From assembly GCA_020746105.1 (NCBI GenBank), contig CM036636.1, positions 4,650,001-4,714,000 of the forward strand: DNA of 64,000 bases. The letters run 5' to 3'. Below the pieces are notes generated by a model, which searched no databases, had not been told where the DNA came from, and was given only the letters and a program-made list of their open reading frames with translations. The position numbers and the translations under genes were made by a program. Position 1 is the stretch's first letter. Each line of letters opens with the position of its first letter. Positions 37,229 to 48,379 of this stretch are shown here, in pieces. Origin of the DNA: Trogon surrucura (taxonomy: Eukaryota; Chordata; Aves; Trogoniformes; Trogonidae).

Positions 37229-39870
37229 ATCAGAGCCCTCGTGGTGGACGTCTGAGGGCTGTCTGGTTTTCATCGGCGTACGGGTCTTCGACATACGGAC
37301 TCGGCTGTGCCTCTGCGTGTCATCCTGAGGTGCCACATCAGAGCCTTCGCTGGGGACAGCCACAGGCGGGACGCTCCTTTCCGCCGCTGGGCTGCCTGCT
37401 GGAGCCTTCGCAAAGCAGAAATCTCATTCCCTCAAATCAGCCCGAGAAGCGAATCCTCGAAACACCGTTTTGATGGAGGATGATTCCAGGATATTTTTGA
37501 TCTAGGAAGATCAAAACAAGCTTATTGAAAAATTCCATTTCATAATGTCAAAATGTTTCATTTCGACAATGTCAAAACACCGCAATCTAAATGTTTAATC
37601 AAGTGGCATGTATGCTCAGAATATTGCTATTATTTCCATTCAATTTTAGTGGGTTTTCCTAATACTTTCCTTAAACTAAAACAAAATCAAATAAGAGGGC
37701 AAAAATGTCAAATCAAAAGATTTCCTTTTGATTGCTAATTGTTTCAGCATTTTTCTACTATAAGTGCCTCTACGCTTGAAAAATATTTTTAAACACTTCT
37801 TAATCAATCTTTTCAAAAGGAAATTTTACACCATCATACTCTCAGCACGATTCTGTTGCTCTGTTCTTCTCAGCTGGTCCTACAGGTTGCAGCCTTTTTT
37901 AGCTGCGTTGAGTTAAAATCTCATGTTTCTTGGCTCACAGAGTACTGGGCTTGATAGACCATCATGTTTGGAAGATTTAATCAGAAGGCTACGAGTCCTC
38001 CTTCACCCAGTTCCTCTGCTGTTTCAGATGGAGGGAGGTGGGAGTAATGAATGCTGATTGAACCTTGGCTGGGAATGAGTCAAGTTAAAAAAAAAGAAAA
38101 AGAAAGCCCCATCACTCTTGCGTGATTCAATTACCTCCGAGAACTTTTATTCTCTTGGGGATTTATTCATACGTTCCTGATGAATTCAATTTGTGAGGAA
38201 ATGTAAGGGACAGCGACGGCACCCGCGCGATGCTGCTGCGACGTGAGGACACGGCGGTGGAAGGGAGCCAGGCGGCCGGAGGGAGCCGGAGAAAGTCCTG
38301 CTCGTCAAGGTGACACGAGGGACTCGGGCAGAGGGAAGGGACTGGGGAGGCTGCACGGAACCTGGTGTGAGCAACCAGAGAGTGGTGGCAAGCAGAGAAA
38401 CATCGGGGATGTGGCAGACAGGGGCAATGGGGGGAAGGAGAGGAGGTTGGGGAATGAAATGCGAGGGATGCTGCCATTTTCAGATGCTTGTTCTAATCCC
38501 CAGAATGCAAAGCCTGGTCAAAATATTGTCAGATTTGTGTCAAATTTTATTACGAATCAAAACATAATCCTGGCCTGGAGAAGAAGAGATGAGCGGAGAG
38601 ACAGGTTCTAATACCTTAATTTAACAAACAAGACAGTTTTGTTTCTTAAAAAAAAAGATCTGTATTTTTAGGAAAGCTGAATGATGGATCTGCTATTCAT
38701 TTAAATTTAAACTGAGGGAGAACTAGTCGGAAGAAATCTGGGTTTTTTTTCCCCTAAAAGGTTCTTCTTTTTGCTAAATAAAATTTTGTTGGATTTCTAA
38801 AGCATTTTTATTTGTGTTAGTAATTAATTCTTTAACATCTCAAATTCCAACTGCCAATTGTCTTTAATTATAGCAAAAGACTTCCTTTTTTTACTAGATG
38901 AGTTGCAGAAGGGTTTCTCATCACAACCACCGTCCAAACACAATCACTGGGAAATACTCCATCCCCCTTGCTCAGAACAGACAGAGCTAATTCCCAGAAA
39001 TTTTAACATTTGCTTTTGTTATACATCAAAATGTAAATGTAAAACTACCCCCAGATCAAAAATGTCAAAATATTATTGGGAAGCATCACGATGCTTGATT
39101 TTTATGAACTTCTTCAACTCCAACAATGTCGAGCTCATATAATGAAAAGCGAACATAGCAGAAAACATCAGACAATATTTGTTCATTGCTTCAATATAAG
39201 CCATGTGTTTAAAGAGTATGACTTCAACAATATCATCAAAATGAACATTTTTACCACAGCCTAAAAAAAAAAGTCCCACTTCAACAAAATGAAAAGCAAA
39301 ACTATCTGTTTACGCTTCCTTCTGCTGAAAATGTGATGGAAATTGAAAGCATTACTGAGACAACGCTTTTGTTTCAATATAATTATACTTTTGTTTCAAT
39401 AGAACGATGAAAAAAAAAATGTTCTTTTTAATTATATACCAAACCTATTCTCCTAAACCTCAAATAAGCTTGCTGGAGATTACTGACGGGGAGATGTGAG
39501 GCGGGGAGTGGGGTGAAGCAGGGGTTCAACTTGGTGCTTGTCTTATTTCCTGGCGACTTGCATGACTCCAGCGGATGTTCAAGGACAGAAATGATGATAC
39601 GTCGTTTGATCAGCTTTGCAGACCCCACTGGTAGGAGCAGTGGGACTCCAAGGGGATGGGGAGACCCTTGTTTCACTCCCTGTCTCTGCTGAGAGCTCAC
39701 CCCAGAGGTTGGCAAGGGACCGTCCCTCTGTTCCAGAGACGGCGTTTACATCTCATCCCCTAACTTGTTGAATTCAATCAAAGCAAAGACTGACTCACAA
39801 AGACGGGCAATAAAATATTTATAGGTTCTTTCCCTGGGAAATAGGTTGGCCCAGGGAAGAGAGACCACGG
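37229..39870. other. Non-coding sequence with two minor features
   Basis: A CpG-rich patch lies at about 38205-38310 and AT-rich DNA fills 37500-37800 and 38640-39420. A 14-base word CTTTTGTTTCAATA occurs twice at 39366-39379 and 39388-39401. No gene or named element is recognised. Confidence 0.5.
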
Positions 39871-39874
39871 TGAT

Positions 39875-40102
39875 GCTTTAACTTGAGAAGAAACTTCTTC
39901 TCAGTGAGGGTGACGGAGCACTGGAACAGGCTGCCCAGGGAGGTTGTGGAGTCTCCTTCTCTGGGGACATTCAAGACCTGCCTGGACACGTTCCTGTGTA
40001 GCATTATCGAGGCGTTCCTGCTCTGGCAGGGGGATTGGACTTGATGATCTTTCGAGGTCCCTTCCAATCCCTAACATTCTGTGATTCTATGATTCTATGA
40101 TG
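39875..40102 (+). mobile_element. CR1 LINE 3' end, 5'-truncated
   Basis: The segment carries the end of CR1 ORF2 and the 3' UTR in forward order: GAGAAGAAACTTCTTCTCAG, CACTGGAACAGGCTGCCCAG, GTTGTGGAGTCTCC, GGACTTGATGATCTTTCGAG, CTTCCAATCCCTAACATTC. It ends in the characteristic tail of repeated TGATTCTA units (about 40082-40100). Only about 230 bases remain, which is typical because CR1 copies truncate at the 5' side during reverse transcription. It is very similar to the copy at 51371-51950, so both belong to one relatively young subfamily. Confidence 0.93.
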
Positions 40103-40871
40103 CGCTGAGTGAACCAGAGCGCGAGCAGTGAGAGGACCACAGCGAGACTGGTTCAATTTATACAGGTAAAATGTAACAGAACAAACTTGACCTTAAAACG
40201 ACTCCTTTAAAAACATGACATCTAGGCAGAGGAGAAGGAAAGTATTCAGGATAGGAACAGGAGCACGGTGTTGACTTGAAGGAACACCGTTGGAGGGAAC
40301 AGAGGTTTTGTCCTCACAGGGTGGCACGGAAAGGGCTCAAGACACTGGTGGTGGATTGGGTCAGCTCAATTTTGCAAAGTGCATCCAGGTTTTTAAACTT
40401 AACATAGTGCTAAACTGCATGAAAATAACAAGTGTTTGAAAATTCTCCACAGAGTAGAAGCATTAACAAAAATAAACAAAGGAAAAAAAACCCACCCAAG
40501 CAAACAAAATACTTGAAGTTGGACGGATGTCTTATATCCATAAAATGTTTCTGTTCTTCCTCCAGCAAACCCATGCACTATTAATGCAATTCCAAGTGGA
40601 AAAGTTTTCCAAAAACTCAAACGAAAATGTGATACAATGAAAATATTGAAAGAGCTAGCTTGACATTGTTTAGTCTTCCCCAATTTTCCCACACTCTTTC
40701 CAAAACAACGTTTTAGCAAAGCAACAGACTTAATCCAAAAATCCAGCAAAGCCTGGGCCCCTCACATTTGCCTCAGTCAGCCCCAATGAGCATTATTGAG
40801 TCACCTTCTGGCCGAGTGACGTAGGTCTGCTATACTTAAATTTATGGGGATAGACACCTCATTGCCAGACA
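40103..40871. other. Unique spacer between two CR1 copies
   Basis: No feature is recognised. The sequence separates two CR1 copies of different subfamilies in the same orientation. Confidence 0.5.
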
Positions 40872-41187
40872 ACTACCTGAAGGGAGGTTGTAGAGAGGTG
40901 GGAGTTGGTCTGTTCTCCCTAGTGGAGAGTGACAGGATGAGGGGAAATGGATTTAAATTGCCCCGGGGAGGTTCAGGTTAGATATTAGGAAAAACTTCTC
41001 TACTGAAGGGGTTGTCAGCCATTGGAACAGGCTGCCCAGGGAGGGGGTTGAGTCACCGTCCCTTGGAGGTGTTTAAGAGACAGGTGGATGTTGCATTGGA
41101 GGACGTAGTTTAGCAGGTTGATAGGGCTGGGACAAAGGTTGATCTTTAAGGTCTCTTCCAGCCGAAACTATTCTATTCTATTCTACC
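40872..41187 (+). mobile_element. CR1 LINE 3' end, second subfamily, ATTCT tail
   Basis: CR1 3' words occur in order: GAGTGACAGGATGAGGGGAA, GGTTCAGGTTAGATATTAGG, TTGGAACAGGCTGCCCAGGG, GATCTTTAAGGTCTCTTCCA. The element ends in three ATTCT units (about 41170-41187) and not the TGATTCTA tail of the other two copies. The body also differs from them, so it belongs to another subfamily. It is 5'-truncated and keeps no usable reading frame. Confidence 0.87.
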
Positions 41188-43090
41188 TTCCTGACTCCTT
41201 TCAAGTGAGGTAGGGTTGTAGCTGTCTCCTTCATGTGCTGTTCAGGAGAGCATCACAAGGAGCATCAAGCTCAGACCTTCAGAGGCTGTTTGGGAGAACA
41301 AGCTCACGGCGGGGAAGCCCATTTCCATCGCCTGTGATCGAGTGTCCAGCTCAAGGCCAAAATGAAAGAGGCGCGGACGGCGGGTGGAGGCTGGATGAGA
41401 TGACAAAGGAACCAGCATGAAAGGTGAGAAGAGAATCCTAAAGAGCCAAAAGGAAAAGAAAAAAAAAAACCAACAAAACCTACCAAGATTTGAAAGGCAG
41501 ATTGAAATTAGCCTGAAAGGGAGGATAAAAAGCCAGCCTGCCCTGGCTGGCCCATGGATGCTCAAATGCCAAGGGACTGGTCCTGAGGCACTGGGAGCCC
41601 AGCCTCAGTGGTGCCGGCTCTGTCGCACACACTCCTTGCACCCCTGTCTCCAAAAAGGCAAATGCTGTCCCTCGTGAAACCGCCAAGTGCAGACAGAGCG
41701 GTTTGATACCAGCAAAATCTTTGCAATCTTTTTTTTTTCTTTCAAATGGTGGGAAACATCTTTAAAAGGAAAAAAATTTGCTTTATTACTACTCTTACTG
41801 TTATTACCTTTTTTTTTGGTTTTGTTTGGTTGCTTTCCCAAGGTTTTCTTTATTAGTATTGTTATTATGTGCAAACAGAACTGCCAAGGGAGAACCTGAG
41901 CGATTCTCTCAGAACTGCAGATGAAAGTAATGGGCTTCTTAAAGACTTTATTTACATTATTGAACACAGGGAGAACAGAGAGTGAGTCAGACATGCTCAC
42001 ATGCTGGAAGGACAGCTTGCCTATCCCTTCAATATTAACCACTGGCCTGTCAGATCACCTACAGCTCAGTCCCTCCTCTCAGGTATCTTCCCCTGGTAGC
42101 TTTAGCGATAGAGCACAGGTCGGTCCTACCTGGATCCCCGGGGAAGAAGCAGGATTTAATTTCTTGTGCCTGGGCAGGGATTTTAGGACTGAATTTCAAG
42201 GTGTTGGCAGCATTCCCGGAGATCAGGAGAGGCAAAGAGGCTGGACATCACTCGCTGCTTATTTTTCACCATCTTTCCATCTCTTCCTCCATCCTTCCCC
42301 AGCCCTGCAACAGGGAGTTGAAATTTCAAATTCTAAAAATGTCATGGAATTTCCAGTCTCAGAATGATTGTCAAAGAAATTGCTTTTTTATGTCTCCTAG
42401 GACTCCCGCAGCCCCCACAAACACAGAAAAAAATTCATAAACTTGTCATCAGAACTTTTCTGAGTGTGATTTATCATAATCTGGAATTATGGCATTTTAA
42501 TTTCATTTTAAGTGGTTTTAGCTAGCACTGTGAGCTCTATTTTGAATACCTGTGTAGTGCCTGAAACAGGAGATTTAAAAGCACTTCAGGAAAGTTAATG
42601 AATTGTGCTTGCTGAGAACTGTGCCAGGAAGCAAAGTGTTATAATTTATATTCTTCAGATAAGGAAATCAAGACCTGGTTTGGTTAAAATTCTTCAAAGC
42701 TATGCTTTGAAAGCATAGCAGAAGGAGGAGCAGATCTGGATGTCCTGTCCACGGTCAATTATTTCCTTGTTAATCCAGAATCAAAAGTGCTACTGGATGT
42801 AGAAGATATTTTATGTTGTACAATCATCCACCCTTGAATTCTGGATTATCCTCCAGTTTTTCCCTTGCTGCAAGCTGCTCCTCCTGCAGATATTACCACA
42901 AACATAACCGTGGTGGCTATCACAGGATATAAAAAAAATTAAAATTAGAACAAAAAAATAAAAATCCAAAGAGTGCTCTTCTCTGATATTTTGTATTTCA
43001 TTGTAATTCTCAGATGATGTCCCGGCTTTTTAGCACATGGCTCACCGCCCTGAAAACTCACAGACTGGCTGAAGATTTGAAAAAGAGCTG
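41188..43090. other. Non-coding sequence, nothing recognised
   Basis: Two mirrored open frames of 145 and 148 codons (41605-42042 minus, 41921-42367 plus) overlap partly and show no domain. T-runs occur near 41730 and 41811. No transposon copy is visible. Confidence 0.5.
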
Positions 43091-43091
43091 A

Positions 43092-43290
43092 TGTCCAGCG
43101 GAGAGCCCCCCGCCGACTCCTGCCTTCTGCTGCTGCAGCGAAAGCCGAACTTGGCTTCCTCCCACGCTGCTGTTGTTGCCACCACCGGGGACGGGGGCGG
43201 CCAGATGGCTCGGTTCTGCCAGGGACCCCGCGCTGGCAACGCCGACGCGGCGCTTGGCTCGTTGCCGGCAGATGGACACGAAAGCTGGAA
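43092..43290. promoter_or_regulatory. Small CpG island-like cluster
   Basis: Roughly 200 bases of GC-rich sequence with many CpG dinucleotides (GCCGAC, GACGGGGGCGG, AACGCCGACGCGGCGC) contrast with AT-rich DNA on both sides. Open frames exist on both strands but none resembles a known protein. It could be the promoter of an unannotated non-coding transcript or an orphan CpG island. It is shorter than most gene promoters' islands. Confidence 0.4.
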
Positions 43291-45279
43291 ATACAATTAA
43301 AGTGCAAAGAGGGTGAATAGTCGGGTTGATGGGAGGGACTCGCTTCATGGGTAGGTCAGTTACAGAAGTTGATCTCCACGCCCACAGTATATTAATACGG
43401 GGTTTATATTCAGGATATACTCACCGAATTTTGATAGCGTCAAAACAATACAAGTAGTTGTGTGGCCTGACCTCCCGATACGGTGAATAAAAACCAAAAA
43501 AAACCCCAATAATTCATGTTTTCTGTGTGCGTGATCTAGTCTAAAAGCAGTACTCAGCAGACATCAAGAAACTAATTTTATTTCATAGAAATGTACCTGT
43601 CTTTGCTAACATTGAGAAGTTCTTTCCCTCTGTGTTTATATTTAGATGTTTCTAATAATACCTTTTGGTTGAAAAATGGCAAACCGTCAGAAGTGAAAAT
43701 ATTTTCAGCAAAGAGACAGTCTTCATGACTTTTTTACATGAAGCAAAAGCATTATTCCCTTTAAGATTGCCAAAATTTCCATTTTCTTGCTTTGAAGCAA
43801 AACCTTCCAGATTTCCCCTTTAAAATTACTTGTCTGTTACAAACTGAAGTTTGGGTTTGTTTTTTTTTAGAAAATGCCCAAATCAAAGCATAGCGTTTCA
43901 AAATTATTTAAATTATATTTTGCAGAGCTCAGGTTTGCGAACATTTTCACGATTCCGGCTTCTCATTCTGACTGAGGATAAGACGGAGTAAGGTGAAAAA
44001 CAAAAAGATTTGCAAGACAAGGAAACCATTTTCTCCCGTTCCACTGAAATGTTGCCTTTCCTATAATACTGAGCGACTGACTAATCCTTCACAGGCAGGA
44101 CAGGAACAGCCTCTTCGGGCTCCCAGACTTCAAAAGTCAAACACGATATCTTCAGAGGTTGAGACGTGCAGCTGTAATTGCAGAGAGCTGGGCTGCTGCT
44201 ACCACCCGTTCCCATGTGAAAACAGTAATAGGAACCAGCTCTTGCTGTAATTGTGTTCCTTCAGTTAATTCTGTCCCATTAAGCTTAAAAAAGTGCAATT
44301 GCACCAGATCTCGCCTCCTCCCTTGGCAGCCGTGCTTAAGGATGCTGAGAGCTGCGTCGACGAGGCAGAGCGTGCACTCTGGACACGGGTCCCTCTGAAT
44401 GGAAATGTCAAGACTCTCCTGCCCGCCAGGACCCAACCCTGCCAGCCGGCGACTGCGCTTTTTTTTTGCAGCAAAGATCTTCCTTCATTAACACTTGCCC
44501 TCGCTGTGGTTCTTTTGCGTTTTCAGCTTCTTCCTCAGCCGGTGGATATTTAACCCTCGTCTGCTGGAGGATATTGCCTTTTCAGCAAGAACAGGTTATT
44601 GCAATCGAAAGGCAGTGTGGAGATAACCCTGTAATTCATCCTTTGTAACTTCCCTAAGCTGGACAGTGGGTTGATATCCATGTGCTGCCCGCGAGACCCT
44701 TTCAAAAGAACCGGCAATTTATTGCCCAAGTTTAGCAGAAAACCATTCGGGGAGCCTGCAGCCCACTACGTAGCTGAAACGTTCCAGACGGAGAATGTCT
44801 TAGTCACATCTATGAGTGAGTTAATTTACAATTTAGGATCCTGGGAAGGACAGACACTGAGCAGAGCTGTACCCTGTCAATCAGTTTCACAGAGCGAGCT
44901 CCCTCATAAGAGTGCCCTCAAGAGATGGTTTAAGTGCTTTCAACACCAATAGGCCATGCTCACCTCTCACTTATGCCGGCCACTTCATTGGCATCAAAGG
45001 AATTGCTCTTGATTTACACCCGTGTAAGTAAAATCCAGCTCTTCCAGCACACCACTATGTCCTGAGAAAAGCACTGCAAACCTCCTAACCAGAGCTTTCC
45101 TCTGACCGGTGCACCAGCAAGACCGAGCCTTCCCTCTCCTCAGCCTGCTCAGCGAATCCAGGAGAGGTTAATGCCCAATATTCCCCCATCAGTACAAGCA
45201 AGACCTGGCAATTCTCTCGCTAGGCTCAGCACCAGCCATGAAAAATAGCGTACGATCATTTATACACAAAACTCTTCTC
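43291..45279. other. Non-coding sequence, nothing recognised
   Basis: AT-rich at 43400-43930, then moderately GC-rich at 44150-44460. Open frames under 95 codons overlap on both strands. No repeat family is recognised. Confidence 0.5.
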
Positions 45280-45452
45280 TTCTAGATGAAGAGGCTGAGA
45301 TTTCCATCATGGCGTGGGGCTGTCGGGAGCAGGGGATAAATGCTCTGATTCCAAGATGCACACATCCATCTGAGTTCATGCACAGGACTCACACGGCAGA
45401 GCCAGGATTTAAAGAAGTCCTATGACCCTGGTCTAGCAAATCGTGCTGCCTC
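45280..45452 (-). mobile_element. MIR-like SINE relic, minus strand
   Basis: On the + strand, words typical of a reversed MIR appear in order: AGATGAAGAGGCTGAGATTT (left), CACACGGCAGAGCCAGGATTT (centre), then AAGTCCTATGACCCTGGTCTAG and GTGCTGCC (right). These match the usual pattern of CAGATGAGGAAACTGAGG, GGCAGAGCCAGGATT and the tRNA-like head. The middle is diverged or contains an insertion. MIR copies are ancient and rare in birds, so this would be a fossil. Identification is by eye. Confidence 0.5.
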
Positions 45453-47465
45453 CATGCCTGCCAGGAACTATCAGATATTCTGCAGATTCTTGCTCCCCTT
45501 CTGACTTGCTATGAAGCCAGGGAGAAACAAAGCTTTCTAAAGATTTGCAAAAGCCCTTTCCCTGCTCCCACCTCCACCTCCACCAGAAAAAGAAGCACTC
45601 AGAGGCAGGAGCCACAGCCTCATACTCTGAGATTGTTAATGAACACGTTCTCTGTAGATAATTATAGGGACTGGCATATTGAAAGCACTTAAAACATCTC
45701 ATTCTTTTAATTCATTAATTATATTGCAATTATGTAATTCTCAGGCACTCGCTGGCACTTTGGAAATCAGCCATTCTTGGGAGATATAGCTGGGTTAGGA
45801 ACTGGTGAAAGGGGAAAGGAGAAATACGAGAGAAGGGGTGATGGGAAAATCAGGGGCTCTGGCAAGGCTAAATGAGTTTTGAACAACAGGTAACTAAAAA
45901 CCGATCTAGCCAAAAGCCTGTTCCAGTCCAGCCAAAACCCAGTTCCAGTAATGTCTGGTAGCCTTGTGCCTATGCACTACTGCTGCTGATAATAATATTG
46001 TTATTCTAGACATGTTGCTGCAGATATCTGCTTAGGATGGATTTATTTCCCCTTCTTACACCACAGTCCTAGCTCTACACACCTCAGGAGGTTTTTCTGA
46101 TATGAGTCAATAATGTTATTGACTTGGCCTTACAGGATACTCTACGGACTGGATGCCCTGAAACTTATGGGGACCTTGAAAGGTTATTGCAAAAAGACAA
46201 TGTAGACGGTTTCCTTAAGATTCCCCTTCTATTTAAAGTTCTTTGTTTCCCCTACCTGAAGGATGCAATACAGGAAAAGAATATTCCAGGGCAGTCTTAA
46301 TGTTTCCCAGCTGACTGACCACTATCTAGAGGACATTATTCATAACGGTCACGATTGGTTTCTTGCAAAAGTAGAAATGGGCAAGTGAAATGTTTAAAAT
46401 CACCTTTTACGCCACCACACATAGTGTGGTGTAGCTTACATCCTCAGAGCACTCAGCAAATACTAATGAGCTAAGGAGAACAAACCATTCCCTGGCTCCT
46501 CAGTGAATCGAGGTCCCGCTGTGAAGCCCACCCCAGATGCAAGCCTGCCAGTGCAGCCTCGTTGTGCTTGCACCACAAGTATTGCCCCTTTGGATGTGCA
46601 GATGAGCATCACTTCACATGGTGCATCTGGAAGCCCAAAGGTGTGTCCCAGCTCAGGACAAGAACCCCATGATTTTCAACAAACTCTGCAGCAGGTGCTT
46701 AGTGTGAGCAGGCTGAAAGCCAGGAGAGAAGGAAGCATCAAAAATCCCCCTGACCTCACTGCACAGATGCAACCTGGCCGTCCCCAGCGCCAAAACCCAG
46801 GGATGATCTCAAGTGTTCATCCCACCAGGAACTCAGCCAAAGCATCCTCCTTAAGAGGACAAGCAAGACCTACGTATGGCTTAAATGAGTGGAATTAGCC
46901 GATATTTGCCTGTGTGGCTTGATCCCAGAGGGTTTTTTATTAGACTTGATAGTTCATATGGAAAAGATTTTAAAAATGCCCTTTTTTCTGCAGGTGTTTC
47001 AGGGAAGGCAGCAGCAGGCAGGAGGCTGCCTGGGATGGAAATGCTCCGTACTGCGGCAGGGCACGGGCAGAGCAGGGGAAGGCTGCAGGCAGGAGGGTCA
47101 CTGGTGGTCAGTCTCTGAATACGCTGGGAATTTGCATTCCCCATAATTCTCATTTGTTACATGCGATTTTCAGAGAAAGGGAGAAATGCACGGTGGAGTC
47201 GAGAAAGCCTATTTGGCAAGGGCTGATCATGTCTCTCTCTCTCTTTCTCTCCCGCTCTCTCGGGATGTTCGGCCTCTGTCTGAATTGGCTAATTTTGTAT
47301 TCACCAACCACTCTGTTGGCTGTAGGGAAAGAAAAAAAAATGAGAAGGAAGAAAAAAAAAAGACAACCCTGATAGGAAAACCTGAATGCAGCAAGCAAAG
47401 AAGGGGGAAGAAAAAGCTCTGCTTCTACATCATCTTCAAGGTGAGAAAAACAAAACCAGGAGAGC
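45453..47465. other. Non-coding sequence with a CT-rich tract
   Basis: No gene is recognised. A CT-rich simple-sequence tract lies at 47231-47262 and A-rich runs at 47331-47362. The 131-codon open frame at 46503-46898 has no recognisable domain. Confidence 0.5.
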
Positions 47466-47625
47466 AAAAAGGTGCTTGGATTTACCAGGACTTGAATCTG
47501 TTATGATTCAAAGCCAATATTTTTCCCCTCCGCATCTCAAGAGAAAAAGGTGCTTGGGTTTACCAGCAATGAGGATCTGGATCTGCTGTGATTCAAAGTC
47601 AATATTTTTCACCTGCACATCTCAA
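47466..47625 (+). repeat. Imperfect two-copy tandem duplication, about 80-bp unit
   Basis: Copy 1 (47466-47540) and copy 2 (47544-47625) both start AAAAAGGTGCTTGG, continue with a TTTACCAG word, a GATTCAAAG(C/T)CAATATTTTT word and end CATCTCAA. Copy 2 is about seven bases longer in the middle. The unit matches no repeat family I know. Confidence 0.85.
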
Positions 47626-48374
47626 CCTGACCATGCCTTAGTGTGAAACAGAAAGGTGCAGGCATAGGTGAGATGCGTGACATACGTGTTTAGACAAGAT
47701 GGCTTCTGCATTTGAAGCCAGATGAGGATAGTCTTAAGGATAAAAATATATATGTATATATTTCTCAGGAACTGTAGCATTAGGACTCCCATTAATTGCT
47801 GTTTTGGTCTCATTAGATAAAGAAACATTCACTAAGCATATTCACCCTGCAAATGGAATTCATAACAATTTGTTTGAGCCTGAAACCACTTGTACCTCCT
47901 CCTGGAGCAGAGCCAATGCCTATATTTAAACCAAAAAAGGCTGAGGGGAGCTGACACCGAGGCTGGTGCTGTGTTGGTGTGTTTATTTAGAGCCAGCAGC
48001 GCAGCAGGGCAGGCGTGGAGCGTTTACGGGTGCCTGCACGCTGGTGTTTGGCTGGGGGTTTTTGCTCCTCACGTGTGCCTGGGGCCATTCAGGCACCTGC
48101 ATTTATTTATTTTTTGCGTGTGACAGAGGAAGGCACAAGGCAAGAACGCGCTTGCAGAAGCCTGCTGGGATCTGCGGCTGCTGCTGCCGTCGCCGCGCGC
48201 AGCCAGACCCACGCTCGGACAAGGGAGATGCCGACACCCGCGATGCCACATCTGTCCAGACACCGGGCAGGGACGGTGACACAGCACCCTGGGGTGGGCA
48301 AAGCTGCCACGGGGAGAAAGAGCCAGCTCCCAGGCTCTGCCTTCAACGTCAAAGCTGACCAAGAACAGCAAAAT
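47626..48374. other. Non-coding flank, with CpG-rich patch next to the solo LTR
   Basis: A TATATATGTATATA palindromic run lies near 47747-47761. At about 48140-48250 the DNA is GC- and CpG-rich (GTCGCCGCGCGCAGCC). No gene is recognised. Confidence 0.45.
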
Positions 48375-48379
48375 ACCTG
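48375..48379. repeat. Target-site duplication of solo LTR, left copy (ACCTG)
   Basis: ACCTG precedes the LTR and is repeated exactly at 49565-49569. A 5-bp duplication suits the ERVL or ERV1-like class. Confidence 0.85.
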
